Below the pieces are notes generated by a model, which saw only the letters and a program-made list of their open reading frames with translations, was not told the DNA's origin and did no database searches. A stretch of 64,000 bases of DNA from Glandiceps talaboti (Eukaryota; Hemichordata; Enteropneusta; Spengelidae). A program made the position numbers and the translations under genes. Positions within the stretch are counted from its first letter, which is position 1; every line of letters starts with the position of its first letter. The stretch covers positions 6,577,399 through 6,641,398 of the forward strand of contig NC_135567.1 of assembly GCF_964340395.1 (NCBI RefSeq), written 5' to 3'. Below, piece by piece: positions 53,545 to 64,000 of the stretch.

Positions 53545-55020
53545 GAAGTGTACGTTACCACTATTTGTAATGTCCGTTACCAATGTGTTATCAGTGATAT
53601 AAGAATTAAGTAAATGGATCGGTATGATTTTATTAGTCAGTGGTATAATAAAATCTTTACTGACAAAAAGAGTTGCAAATCAATTTACAAAAACGAGACT
53701 GTGACGTGGATAATTTGGAGTAACAAGATTTTAACTAAAATGAATCCTGACAGAATATATATGTTGTATAAATTGCGCATGATATGATATTTAAAAATGA
53801 ATGTAGTTATTTTCTTTCACCCAAGACTTTGTAATATAATCATTATAGACAGTTATGAAAAATTATCCGTGGAAATTTATATGAAAATAAACATAACATA
53901 CACTTGTGAATGTAACATTATTTTGTCTGAAATGTACGTTACCTTTTGTAACGTACATTTCGCCTATTACAGATGCAAAATTCTATACTATGCCGAACAG
54001 CTGAGCCGACACTGATGGACTACAACGTAGACTTGAATATTATCTTCCAAAATATATACATCTTTGTCAGCAAGTATTTCTACTGCTGTTGCCATGAAAA
54101 AAAACTTGCAACATACCTCACAAGCGGTGAAAATGTGCGTCTGAATGGCGATATAAATTGAACACAGCCCTATTCTGCGTGGCTTGCTAGGAAATGGCAG
54201 ACGACAGTAAACACGTGATATCCCTAGAATAAGTTTGTTTACGTTTTTTCTCCTTCAAATCGTGAACTCAGTAACGTACATTTCAGTAACGTACATTTTT
54301 TTCACATAGATATTCCACTCCAAATTGACCAGCAAGTGCTTGACTATACCATTACTTTGTCAGCTTCTGTAAGCTTAACACCTCTATATGTCTATCTGTG
54401 CCTCTTACCCATTTTCTGATCGATAACAAATATATAGGGAGTAACGTACATTTCCCTACAAAATTACTCTGCCACTTACATACCTTTGCAACGCATTAGC
54501 ATTGCGAACTGTCAATGTATGACATTCTCAACATGTACCGCGAATTCTTGGATATGTATCGAATATTTAGAGTCATATTTTGTATATATCAGGTACAAAA
54601 TTATATGTCATCAGATGCTGTTGATTTTCGGTAACGCACATTTCGCGCGACCTAGGGACAACCACATTTCTGTATATAAAACATATATTTGAAACAATGT
54701 GGGAATCGCTTTCCATGATAAACAAGTTAGCATATTCGTGACCTTGTTTAAACAAACCGCTTAGGTTTCCTTCAATATTTCAGTACAATTTTCTTATCAA
54801 TTCTCTAGTTACTTTGGCATCGGGACAGTAACGTACATTTCATTTTTGGGTATATCCATGGGTCTAAATGTAACCAAATAAAATCCGACAATGGAGCAAC
54901 TTTCGTTTTAAATAGCCTAAGGTACCCTCTTGTCTTGCCACATATCGTTTCCATATCTCCGTCCATCATTTTAAAGTAAACAACGCTGGACATCAATTGC
55001 ACCTTCTTATTGGGTTTGGG
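53545..55020 (+). mobile_element. DNA-transposon-like repeat with 14-bp motif, copy 2
   Basis: It contains GTAACGTACATTTC at 53948, 54271, 54286 (last base T), 54441, 54631 (one change) and 54828, and the complement at 53545 (one change) and 53929. The right end is AATTGCACCTTCTTATTGGG followed by TTTGGGT (about 54994-55020), the reverse complement of the left end of the repeat at 39.9 kb. Copies of the motif toward the right end are all in one orientation. Multiple subterminal copies of a short motif are what transposase-binding sites look like in hAT- and CACTA-type elements. It abuts element B2 directly. Confidence 0.55.
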
Positions 55021-55689
55021 TTATACTGCTTGCATTTGTAAAAACAGTGTGACGTCATAACAAGTGGTAGGTGATGATGTCATATGTACAATTGTAAACC
55101 TACTGGTTTCAGTAAGTTTCAAAGTAGGGAGAGAACTGCAAAAAGTATGGGCAGAAGCGCACGCTACGTGTGTTCGTGCCTGCTATACAAGCGCAGGAGT
55201 TGGGGGTTGAGAGGGGATGACCTCCTCTTATGGCAAGAGCTTTTTGAAAAATGAACACCTTTTGGAGGACATTTAGAGCACCATTCGAAGTAAAACCCAA
55301 TTTAATTATATAAAGTATCACTAATTTAGGGTTTCAAAAGTTTAAATCATTTCAAGTCATATTAACATAAATAATACTAAAAAAAGATCAAGTACAAAGT
55401 GAGAAAATTTGGGGAAAACATGCAAAGTGGAGGCCAGTTACCATTTAGAGATACAAACTCATTAAATTATTTGAAAGTGTGTCTCTATTGATTATGTTTG
55501 TGTGAATGGAGGCACAGATTTTAGAGTCAGTCAATCCAGTAAATTTCAAGGTATTTCATTTCTTATGTGTGTGTATATATAGTGTGAGGGGGTGAGCTAT
55601 CGAGACACAGTAATAAAATGAAGAGTGAGCTAGTGCATGTGTGAAAGTTGGAATAATAAAGAAAGAAAGAGATGTGAAGAGGATGGCAG

Positions 55690-55895
<206 letters not shown>

Positions 55896-56235
55896 TGGCC
55901 GGGTGGAAGGGCATACAGACAGCAAGGGTCATAGGTGTCTGGAATTGTTTAGGAAGTATTTTTATCGTTTATATCAATAATGGTCCAAGCTACAGATAGG
56001 AAAATGGTCAAGTCGTAATCATATTAATTGTTGAAGTCATTGAAAGGTTAAGAGAGAGAACAAGGCACTTTGTATTAGAATGCTATAAATAAAATGAGAT
56101 ATACAACAGTAACCATTGAAGTCGTTTATGAAAATTCGCCACAAATGCCAAGTCTATTTTCTATTATCGAACTAAACTCTGAGTGGGTCATACACAGATT
56201 TGATGTATATTAGCTCATGTTTGATTTAGTCTAAA

Positions 56236-57449
56236 ACCAAGTCGTGGTATCCCCAGGTACACCATGTTTTATAACGAAGTCGTGGTATCCCCAGGTACAC
56301 CATGTTTTATAACCAAGTCGTGGTATCCCCAGATATACCATGTTTTATAACCAAGTCATGGTATCCCCAGGTACACCATGTTCTATAACCAAGTCGTGGT
56401 ATCCCCAGGTACACCATGTTCTATAACCAAGTCGTGGTATCCCCAGGTACACCATGTTTTATAATCAAGTCGTGGTATCCCCAGGTACACCATGTTCTAT
56501 AACCAAGTCGTGGTATCCCCAGGTATACCATGTTTTATAACCAAGTCGTGGTATCCCCAGGTACACCATGTTTTATAACCAAGTCATGGTATCCCCAGGT
56601 ATACCATGTTCTATAACCAAGTCATGGTATCCCCAGGTACACCATGTTCTATAACCAAGTCATGGTATCCCCAGGTACACCATGTTTTATAACCAAGTCG
56701 TGGTATCCCCAGGTACACCATGTTTTATAACCAAGTCGTGGTATCCCCAGGTACACCATGTTTTATAACCAAGTCGTGGTATCCCCAGGTACACCATGTT
56801 CTATAACCAAGTCGTGGTATCCCCAGGTACACCATGTTTTATAACCAAGTCGTGGTATCCCCAGGTACACCATGTTCTATAACCAAGTCGTGGTATCCCC
56901 AGGTACACCATGTTTCATAACCATTGCAGTCGTGGTATCCCCAGGTACACCATGTTTCATAACCATTGCAGTCGTGGTATCCCCAGGTGCACCATGGTCT
57001 ATAACCAAGGCGTGGTATCCCCAGGTACACCATTTTCTATAACCAAGTCGTGGTATCCCCAGGTACACCATGTTTTATAATCAAGTCGTGGTATCCCCAG
57101 GTACACCATGTTTTATAACCAAGTCGTGGTATCCCCAGGTACACCATGTTTTATAACCAAGTCGTGGTATCCCCAGGTACACCATGTTTTATAACCAAGT
57201 CGTGGTATCCCCAGGTATACCATGTTCTATAACCAAGTCGTGGTATCCCCAGGTACACCATGTTCTATAACCAAGTCGTGGTATCCCCAGGTACACCATG
57301 TTCTATAGCCAAGTCGTGGTCCCCAGGTACACCATGTTTTATAACCAAGTCGTGTTATCCCCAGATACACCATGTTTTATAACCAAGTCATGGTATCCCC
57401 AGATACACCATGTTCTATAACCAAGTCGTGGTATCCCCAGGTATACCAT
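56236..57449. repeat. B2 38-bp minisatellite, about 32 copies
   Basis: Same unit as the B1 array. The CCATTGCAGTCG variant appears in two consecutive copies (about 56920-56985), but the paired variant with TATCGATCC of B1 is absent, so the arrays have been rearranged separately. Confidence 0.95.
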
Positions 57450-58159
57450 GCTGGGGGGTCTCGTGAGATTTCGCCACTGCCGGAATATCCCTTGTCAATA
57501 TTGTGTAAATTCTCAGTCACATATGAAAATGACCAGAATTACGCCAACTGTTAAGTTTTTGTGGAGGCAGATTGACTCAACTACTGTGGTCGAAAACACC
57601 AGTTTAGGTCGCCCTGGCAACCACTGTCTTCTGTACAAGAACGCAGCGCCAGCGGATGTTTACTATAAAAAGCTGAAAATGTCATTGAAGTAAACATGCA
57701 TATAGGGGACTCCCCTTCTAAGTCCCTGGTTTATGAATAATAATAAGGTCGTACACAAAATGGTTGTATGAGGGCAGTAATCCCTTCAGATCACTATGGT
57801 GACCTCACAGCAGACGTTGCATGTGTTTACCATTGAATTTAATGGAGAACATGAAAAACGTCGGAAGAATACTTCCTTAGAAGACAGGATATTTTGATCT
57901 TTTTAATAGCAATGCATATAATTAATGTACATAATTTGTGAAAATATTGGGAGAAGAGGAATTAATTACTTTTTCAACTTTTTCGCTTCCCATGTTAAGC
58001 CTATGGGGAAATTAGCTTCAAGTAATAAACTTTTGTATTAACGTATTTTGTGTAGTTTTCTTGACTTAAAAGTAATAAATAAGTGTATGCGACGAAATAA
58101 ATTAAAACAATTGAGAGATTTTTGCTATCATTTTAAGTGAGATTTTCAAATATTCGCTT

Positions 58160-58435
58160 TTATTTTAGAGTGCAAATATCGTTTATTTTGACAGCCAAGA
58201 AGTCCTAAGAGCGCGAATATCGTTTATTTTGACAGCCAAGAAGTCCTTAGAACGCGAATATCGTTTATTTTGACAGCCAAGAAGTCCTAAGAGCGCGAAT
58301 ACCGTTTATTTTGACAGCCAAGAAGTCCTTAGAGTGCGAATATCGTTTATTTTGACAGCCAAGAAGTCCTTAGAGCGCGACTATCATTTATTTTGACAGC
58401 CAAGAAGTCCTTAGAACGCAAATATCGTTTATTTT
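58160..58435. repeat. 41-bp minisatellite, about seven copies (B2)
   Basis: GACAGCCAAGAAGTCCTTAG plus AGCGCGAATATCGTTTATTTT. Only two copies are in B1 (33690-33780). Confidence 0.9.
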
Positions 58436-58689
58436 TGTGGGTTCTCGTCATTATATTTTGACGATATTTTCAGGGATTATGTCACACCTAGGGGGTGCGT
58501 ATTTTCTTTATAAAGGGACACATCCTATGATAAACTGTAAGATACGTTGTGACGTTTCACCATCACCGGCCTCCTCTCACACGACTGTACTACTATACTC
58601 TGCAATAGTGTGTCAGAAACTTCTCAAGATTTTGGCCCCACCCTGCACTAGTGATTAGAAGGTCATGCAGAGGTCAATATGTAGATCTT

Positions 58690-59360
58690 TATCACACTGG
58701 TCAGCAAGCCTCATGACTGAGAAATTTTGGATAATAGTATCGATATTTCAGTAACAATCGATGATACCGTGACTGCCACATATCCCCAACTATATTCAGT
58801 GTCAATAACCAATGAAATTGTCGTGAGTCTTGCACTGGAACCCGGAAATACGTACGTACGCATATACGCACAACATGTTTTCAGTTGAGTTGGAGAATTT
58901 GAAGCAGACAATATTTTGTTGGATAAAATCAGAGTACAAACAATAATATATAGTATGGAGTCAATGATCATATCAACCTGTACTCAAATGTATGTGTACA
59001 CTTACTTTGGAGATTTTGTGATAAAAGACTGAACCAAATTGCATAGATGGAATTCTCAAGAACTGCTGGTATTTTAGGTATTTACAATTTATTCTGGCGA
59101 TGTTAGAGTTTTACAATTGCTTAAGTTTGATACAGATAATTTCAAAAATCATGAAACTTTGTTACAACAGACATCACCAACTAGTACATTCCAACAGCAA
59201 TGGTGTTTTTCCTAAATTTGAATTTTTTAAAAGCGTCCCCCATCTGTAATCATGTACAAAGTATAGTGCATACTTATCCGAATATCCATGGCCATCAGCC
59301 ATGCCAGTGATAGACTCACGCCATGACTTACAATGCTGAATCTCCAAAATGGCCGACTCA
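58690..59360. other. No recognised feature
   Basis: AT-rich. Minus-strand ORFs of up to 111 codons overlap a CAA microsatellite and have no recognised domain. Confidence 0.5.
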
Positions 59361-59361
59361 T

Positions 59362-59362
<1 letters not shown>

Positions 59363-59401
<39 letters not shown>

Positions 59402-59402
59402 C
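59363..59402. repeat. (CAA)n microsatellite
   Basis: About 13 CAA repeats. Confidence 0.95.
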
Positions 59403-59573
59403 AATATGACCTTGAGGTCATACTCTAGAATATTAGGTGGAAAGTGTAATTTCATAAGATTAAATGGTCGTAGAGGGCGATAGTAGCTTGACAGCTTACA
59501 TGCATACAAAGGAATGATCGAAAACAGAACTTTGAAGTGGCTTAAACAGCGCCGGATATATCCAGCAGATAAG

Positions 59574-59655
59574 AAATAATAATAATAATGTTAATAATGT
59601 TGGGTTCTTATGTAGCGCTTTCCCACACCATTCTCAAATGCTTTACAATTATTTT
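59574..59655. mobile_element. Short SINE/LINE-tail-like fragment
   Basis: (AAT)n is followed by GTTCTTATGTAGCGCTTTCC and CTCAAATGCTTTACAATTAT. The order (AAT)n - TATAGCGC(C/T)TTTC - CTCAAAGCGCTTTACA is a widely dispersed short repeat in invertebrate and vertebrate genomes. It directly abuts the 36-bp array. Confidence 0.5.
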
Positions 59656-59659
59656 TTGG

Positions 59660-62215
59660 GATAGGTTTAGAGTTAGGGTAGGGGACAGGTTTGGGGGTAG
59701 GGTTAGAGTTAGGGTAGGGGACAGGTTTGGGGGTAGGGTTAGAGTTAGGGTAGGGGACAGGTTTGGGGATAGGGTTAGAGTTAGGGTAGGGGACAGGTTT
59801 GGGGATAGGGTTAGAGTTAGGGTAGGGGACAGGTTTGGGGATAGGGTTAGAGTTAGGGTAGGGGACAGGTTTGGGGTAGGGTTAGAGTTAGGGTAGGGGA
59901 TAGGTTTGGGGATAGGGTTAGAGTTAGGGTAGGGGACAGGTTTGGGGATAGGGTTAGAGTTAGGGTAGGGGACAGGTTTGGGGATAGGGTTAGGGTTAGG
60001 GTAGGGGACAGGTTTGGGGATAGGGTTAGAGTTAGGGTAGGGGACAGGTTTGGGGGTAGGGTTAGAGTTAGGGTAGGGGACAGGTTTGGGGATAGGGTTA
60101 GAGTTAGGGTAGGGGATAGGTTTGGGGATAGGTTTAGAGTTAGGGTAGGGGACAGGTTTGGGGATAGGGTTAGAGTTAGGGTAGGGGACAGGTTTGGGGA
60201 TAGGGTTAGAGTTAGGGTAGGGGACAGGTTTGGGGATAGGGTTAGAGTTAGGGTAGGGGACAGGTTTGGGGATAGGGTTAGAGTTAGGGTAGGGGACAGG
60301 TTTGGGGATAGGGTTAGAGTTAGTTTAGGGGACAGGTTTGGGGATAGGGTTAGAGTTAGGGTAGGGGACAGGTTTGGGGATAGGTTTAGAGTTAGGGTAG
60401 GGGACAGGTTTGGGGATAGGGTTAGAGTTAGGGTAGGGGACAGGTTTGGGGATAGGGTTAGAGTTAGGGTAGGGGACAGGTTTGGGGATAGGTTTAGAGT
60501 TAGGGTAGGGGACAGGTTTGGGGATAGGGTTAGAGTTAGTTTAGGGGACAGGTTTGGGATAGGTTTAGAGTTAGGGTAGGGGACAGGTTTGGGGATAGGG
60601 TTAGAGTTAGGGTAGGGGACAGGTTTGGGGATAGGGTTAGAGTTAGTTTAGGGGACAGGTTTGGGGATAGGGTTAGAGTTAGGGTAGGGGACAGGTTTGG
60701 GGATAGGTTTAGAGTTAGGGTAGGGGACAGGTTTGGGGATAGGGTTAGAGTTAGGGTAGGGGACAGGTTTGGGGATAGGGTTAGAGTTAGGGTAGGGGAC
60801 AGGTTTGGGGATAGGTTTAGAGTTAGGGTAGGGGACAGGTTTGGGGATAGGGTTAGAGTTAGGGTAGGGGACAGGTTTGGGGATAGGGTTAGAGTTAGGG
60901 TAGGGGACAGGTTTGGGGATAGGGTTAGAGTTAGGGTAGGGGACAGGTTTGGGGTTAGGGTTAGAGTTAGGGTAGGGGACAGGTTTGGGGATAGGGTTAG
61001 AGTTAGGGTAGGGGACAGGTTTGGGGATAGGGTTAGAGTTAGGGTAGGGGACAGGTTTGGGGATAGGGTTAGAGTTAGGGTAGGGGACAGGTTTGGGGAT
61101 AGGGTTAGAGTTAGGGTAGGGGACAGGTTTGGGGATAGGGTTAGAGTTAGGGTAGGGGACAGGTTTGGGGATAGGTTTAGAGTTAGGGTAGGGGACAGGT
61201 TTGGGGATAGGGTTAGAGTTAGGGTAGGGGACAGGTTTGGGGATAGGGTTAGAGTTAGGGTAGGGGACAGGTTTGGGGATAGGGTTAGAGTTAGGGTAGG
61301 GGACAGGTTTGGGGATAGGGTTAGAGTTAGGGTAGGGGACAGGTTTGGGGATAGGTTTAGAGTTAGGGTAGGGGACAGGTTTGGGGATAGGGTTAGAGTT
61401 AGGGTAGGGGACAGGTTTGGGGATAGGGTTAGAGTTAGGGTAGGGGACAGGTTTGGGGATAGGGTTAGAGTTAGGGTAGGGGACTGGTTTGGGGTTAGGG
61501 TTAGAGTTAGGGTAGGGGACAGGTTTGGGGATAGGGTTAGAGTTAGGGTAGGGGACAGGTTTGGGGATAGGGTTAGAGTTAGGGTAGGGGACAGGTTTGG
61601 GGATAGGGTTAGAGTTAGGGTAGGGGACAGGTTTGGGGATAGGGTTAGAGTTAGGGTAGGGGACAGGTTTGGGGTAGGGTTAGAGTTAGGGTAGGGGACA
61701 GGTTTGGGGATAGGGTTAGAGTTAGGGTAGGGGACAGGTTTGGGGATAGGGTTAGAGTTAGGGTAGGGGACAGGTTTGGGGATAGGGTTAGAGTTAGGGT
61801 AGGGGACAGGTTTGGGGATAGGGTTAGAGTTAGGGTAGGGGACAGGTTTGGGGATAGGGTTAGAGTTAGGGTAGGGGACAGGTTTGGGGTAGGGTTAGAG
61901 TTAGGGTAGGGGACAGGTTTGGGGATAGGGTTAGAGTTAGGGTAGGGGACAGGTTTGGGGATAGGGTTAGAGTTAGGGTAGGGGACAGGTTTGGGGATAG
62001 GGTTAGAGTTAGGGTAGGGGACAGGATTGGGGATAGGGTTAGGGTTAGGGTAGGGGACAGGTTTGGGGATAGGGTTAGAGTTAGGGTAGGGGACAGGTTT
62101 GGGGATAGGGTTAGAGTTAGGGTAGGGGACAGGTTTGGGGATAGGGTTAGAGTTAGGGTAGGGGACAGGTTTGGGGATAGGGTTAGAGTTAGGGTAGGGG
62201 ACAGGTTTGGGGATA
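59660..62215. repeat. 36-bp G-rich minisatellite, about 71 copies
   Basis: The unit contains GTTAGAGTTAGGGTAGGGG followed by ACAGGTTTGGGGATAGG. Read in steps of six it is made of variants of GGGTTA (for example GGGTTA, GAGTTA, GGGATA), with 0, 1, 2, 2, 2 and 1 changes. Copies are very uniform; variants include GGTTTAGAG for GGGTTAGAG and GTTAGTTTAGGGG. The + strand is G-rich with at least four G-runs per unit, so G-quadruplex formation is plausible. The 102-codon ORF at the left edge (Gly/Asp/Arg/Val repeats) is a translation of the array. Confidence 0.95.
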
Positions 62216-62345
62216 GGGTTAGGGTTAGTTTAGGGTTAGGGTTAGGGGTAAGGGTTGGAGGTTAGGTTAAGGGTTAGGGTTAGGGTTGAGGTTGGGGTTA
62301 GGGTATGGTTAGGGTTAGGGTTAGAGGTAGGGTTAGGGGGCAGGG
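62216..62345. repeat. Interstitial telomere-like (TTAGGG)n block
   Basis: GGGTTAGGGTTAG, TTTAGGGTTAGGGTTAGGGG and similar text: mostly TTAGGG with one-base changes and length slips. It continues out of the 36-bp array and ends at GGGGGCAGGGG. Confidence 0.9.
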
Positions 62346-62379
62346 GTGTATGGCTAAACATGTACGTATACTCAATCAA

Positions 62380-62585
62380 TAGTGTACTTGTATTTGGTTT
62401 TGAGTCTTTACATTTGGTCAATTGTGTATGTCTATTTGGTCAATTGTGTTTTGTATTCAGTCAATTGTGTACTCAATTGGTAAATGTTGTACGTGTAATT
62501 GGTCAATATTATACCGCTCACCGGTCATTTGGGTACGTGCTATGGAATTGTTTGACACGTATTTGGTCAATTGTGTACATGATTT
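62380..62585. repeat. Short irregular repeat of TTGGTCAATTGTGTA
   Basis: About seven copies of (T)TTGGTCAATTGTGT(A), or CAGTCAATTGTGTA, spaced about 20-30 bp with variable linkers such as CGTGTA. It follows the telomere-like block. Not coding. Confidence 0.75.
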
Positions 62586-62599
62586 TTATAATATTTTCA

Positions 62600-63105
62600 A
62601 TATTTTTTTTATGAATATATAATTAGAGGGTTCTTGTTTTCCTGCTTTATTAACCGTATTTTCTACAAACTCAAGCCCTCAAATATTCTTTTGTGTGAAT
62701 ACTTAAAAGTTATTTTTTTTATGTTTAAAGAGATAAGATAACTGTTTGATTATGTGTATGATTATTAATTATGAATTCATATTTATAGCTTTGTTTTGTT
62801 ATGATAGCATGCCTGGAAGCGTAGATGTAGATATGTACAACATTGACCAAATAAAAGTCAATATTGACCGACTAAGTTAGCTAACCCTACCAGATCATAA
62901 TTCTGCTAGGTTTAATGCTATTAATAGCTTTTTTTGAAATGCTTTTGTTTGTAAAATATACTATGACTCCTCTCACGTCCTCTCACGTCCAACCATACCC
63001 TTTGTTTGGCTGAATTCCTCCAATGAACAATCTTAATATATACCATCTCACACATACATGTTCTACACAATAAGAATAATTTTTATCAAAATGTGCTACA
63101 GTGCC
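62600..63105. other. No recognised feature
   Basis: AT-rich; CTCTCACGTC occurs twice near 62970-62990. No gene. Confidence 0.5.
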
Positions 63106-63111
63106 CTTTTA

Positions 63112-64000
63112 AACACAGAACTGTCCTATATAAAGAGGATTATGGCTAATCTATGCAAATGTGGGAACTGTCCTATATAAAGAGGATTATGGTTAATCTA
63201 TGCAAATGTGGGAACTGTCCTATATAAAGAGGATTATGGCTAATCTATGCAAATGTGGGAACTGTCCTATATAAAGAGGATTATGGCTAATCTATGCAAA
63301 TGTGGAAACTGTCCTATATAAAGAGGATTATGGTTAATCTATGCAAATGTGGGAACTGTCCTATATAAAGAGGATTATGGTTAATCTATGCAAATGTGGG
63401 AACTGTCCTATATAAAGAGGATTATGGCTAATCTATGCAAATGTGGGAACTGTCCTATATAAAGAGGATTATGGCTAATCTATGCAAATGTGGGAACTGT
63501 CCTATATAAAGAGGATTATGGTTAATCTATGCAAATGTGGGAACTGTCCTATATAAAGAGGATTATGGTTAATCTATGCAAATGTGGGAACTGTCCTATA
63601 TAAAGAGGATTATGGCTAATCTATGCAAATGTGGGAACTGTCCTATATAAAGAGGATTATGGTTAATCTATGCAAATGTGGGAACTGTCCTATATAAAGA
63701 GGATTATGGCTAATCTATGCAAATGTGGGAACTGTCCTATATAAAGAGGATTATGGCTAATCTATGCAAATGTGGGAACTGTCCTATATAAAGAGGATTA
63801 TGGCTAATCTATGCAAATGTGGGAACTGCCCTATATAAAGAGGATTATGGTTAATCTATGCAAATGTGGGAACTGTCCTATATAAAGAGGATTATGGCTA
63901 ATCTATGCAAATGTGGGAACTGTCCTATATAAAGAGGATTATGGTTAATCTATGCAAATGTGGGAACTGTCCTATATAAAGAGGATTATGGTTAATCTAT
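63112..64000. repeat. 47-bp minisatellite with TATA and octamer motifs, about 19 copies, open at window end
   Basis: The unit is AACTGTCCTATATAAAGAGG then ATTATGGCTAATCTATGCAA then ATGTGGG. Each copy holds TATATAAAG and the perfect octamer ATGCAAAT, 20 bp apart. Copies are nearly identical except for a C/T site (GGCTAATC or GGTTAATC). The unit is homologous to 17369-17415 and 20577-20625 within the element A bodies. The array runs off the window. Confidence 0.97.

Noticed and set aside
59588-59896. A 102-codon Arg/Val/Gly/Asp ORF
   Set aside because: It is one frame of the 36-bp array; frame is lost where units vary by one base.
62216-62345. A real chromosome end
   Set aside because: The telomere-like block is degenerate, about 130 bp long, and flanked on both sides by other sequence.

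Overview
The window is eukaryotic, from an animal. It has spliced exons with GT-AG junctions and AATAAA signals, and no operons or bacterial gene spacing. It is dominated by minisatellites, microsatellites and dispersed repeats of the kind common in marine invertebrates such as lancelets, hemichordates, echinoderms and molluscs. The retroelements are LINE and Penelope-like, and the telomere-like sequence is of TTAGGG type. I cannot name the species. Host coding content is very low.

Layout. From 1 to 11 kb the window holds the 5' end of a minus-strand ankyrin-repeat gene. Its start codon is at 11120, and two near-identical ankyrin exons lie at 5.2-5.4 kb, separated by only 18 nt. The large intron and downstream flank carry tandem repeats and two copies of an AC-tailed dispersed repeat. 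From 10 to 15.4 kb there are foldback hairpins, a Penelope-like reverse transcriptase fragment, a possible pogo/Tigger C-terminus, a 48-bp minisatellite and a twice-repeated 'GGTCTAAAATGGGGTCC' type repeat. From 15.8 to 28.7 kb lies a composite element, called A here, made of 37/46-bp arrays alternating with a body of about 2 kb. Its second body is split by about 6 kb of other DNA that holds LINE fragments and hairpins. From 28.9 to 34.0 kb lies a related composite element B1, with a 38-bp array of about 63 copies; a second copy, B2, is at 55.0-58.7 kb. From 34 to 42 kb there are local duplications, a huge GT/GTAT microsatellite holding a LINE 3' end, a 138-bp tandem repeat, a transposon-like repeat bearing a 14-bp motif and a Penelope-like remnant. 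At 42.5-43.0 kb there is a minus-strand cysteine-rich exon-like ORF. From 46.2 to 50.8 kb lies a multi-exon DDE transposase gene (Kolobok/Mutator-like lineage), damaged by an in-frame TGA, a frame break and a (CTA)n expansion. From 52.2 to 55.0 kb there is an inverted-repeat DNA element and a second copy of the 14-bp-motif repeat. From 59.6 to 62.3 kb there is a 36-bp G-rich array whose unit reads as six degenerate telomeric hexamers. From 63.1 kb to the window end there is a 47-bp array whose unit carries a TATA-like box and a perfect octamer motif and is homologous to one segment of element A.

The most interesting observations are two foldback hairpins with unrelated arms but the same 14-nt loop pattern GAGCC-N4-GGCGA; the telomere-derived 36-bp array; the octamer/TATA array and its source; the ankyrin exon pair that cannot be spliced together; a dispersed 14-bp subterminal motif; and a 0.3-kb mobile element whose two copies differ mainly by an unrelated 37-40 bp internal cassette. 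All alignments were made by eye; percentages and copy numbers are approximate.
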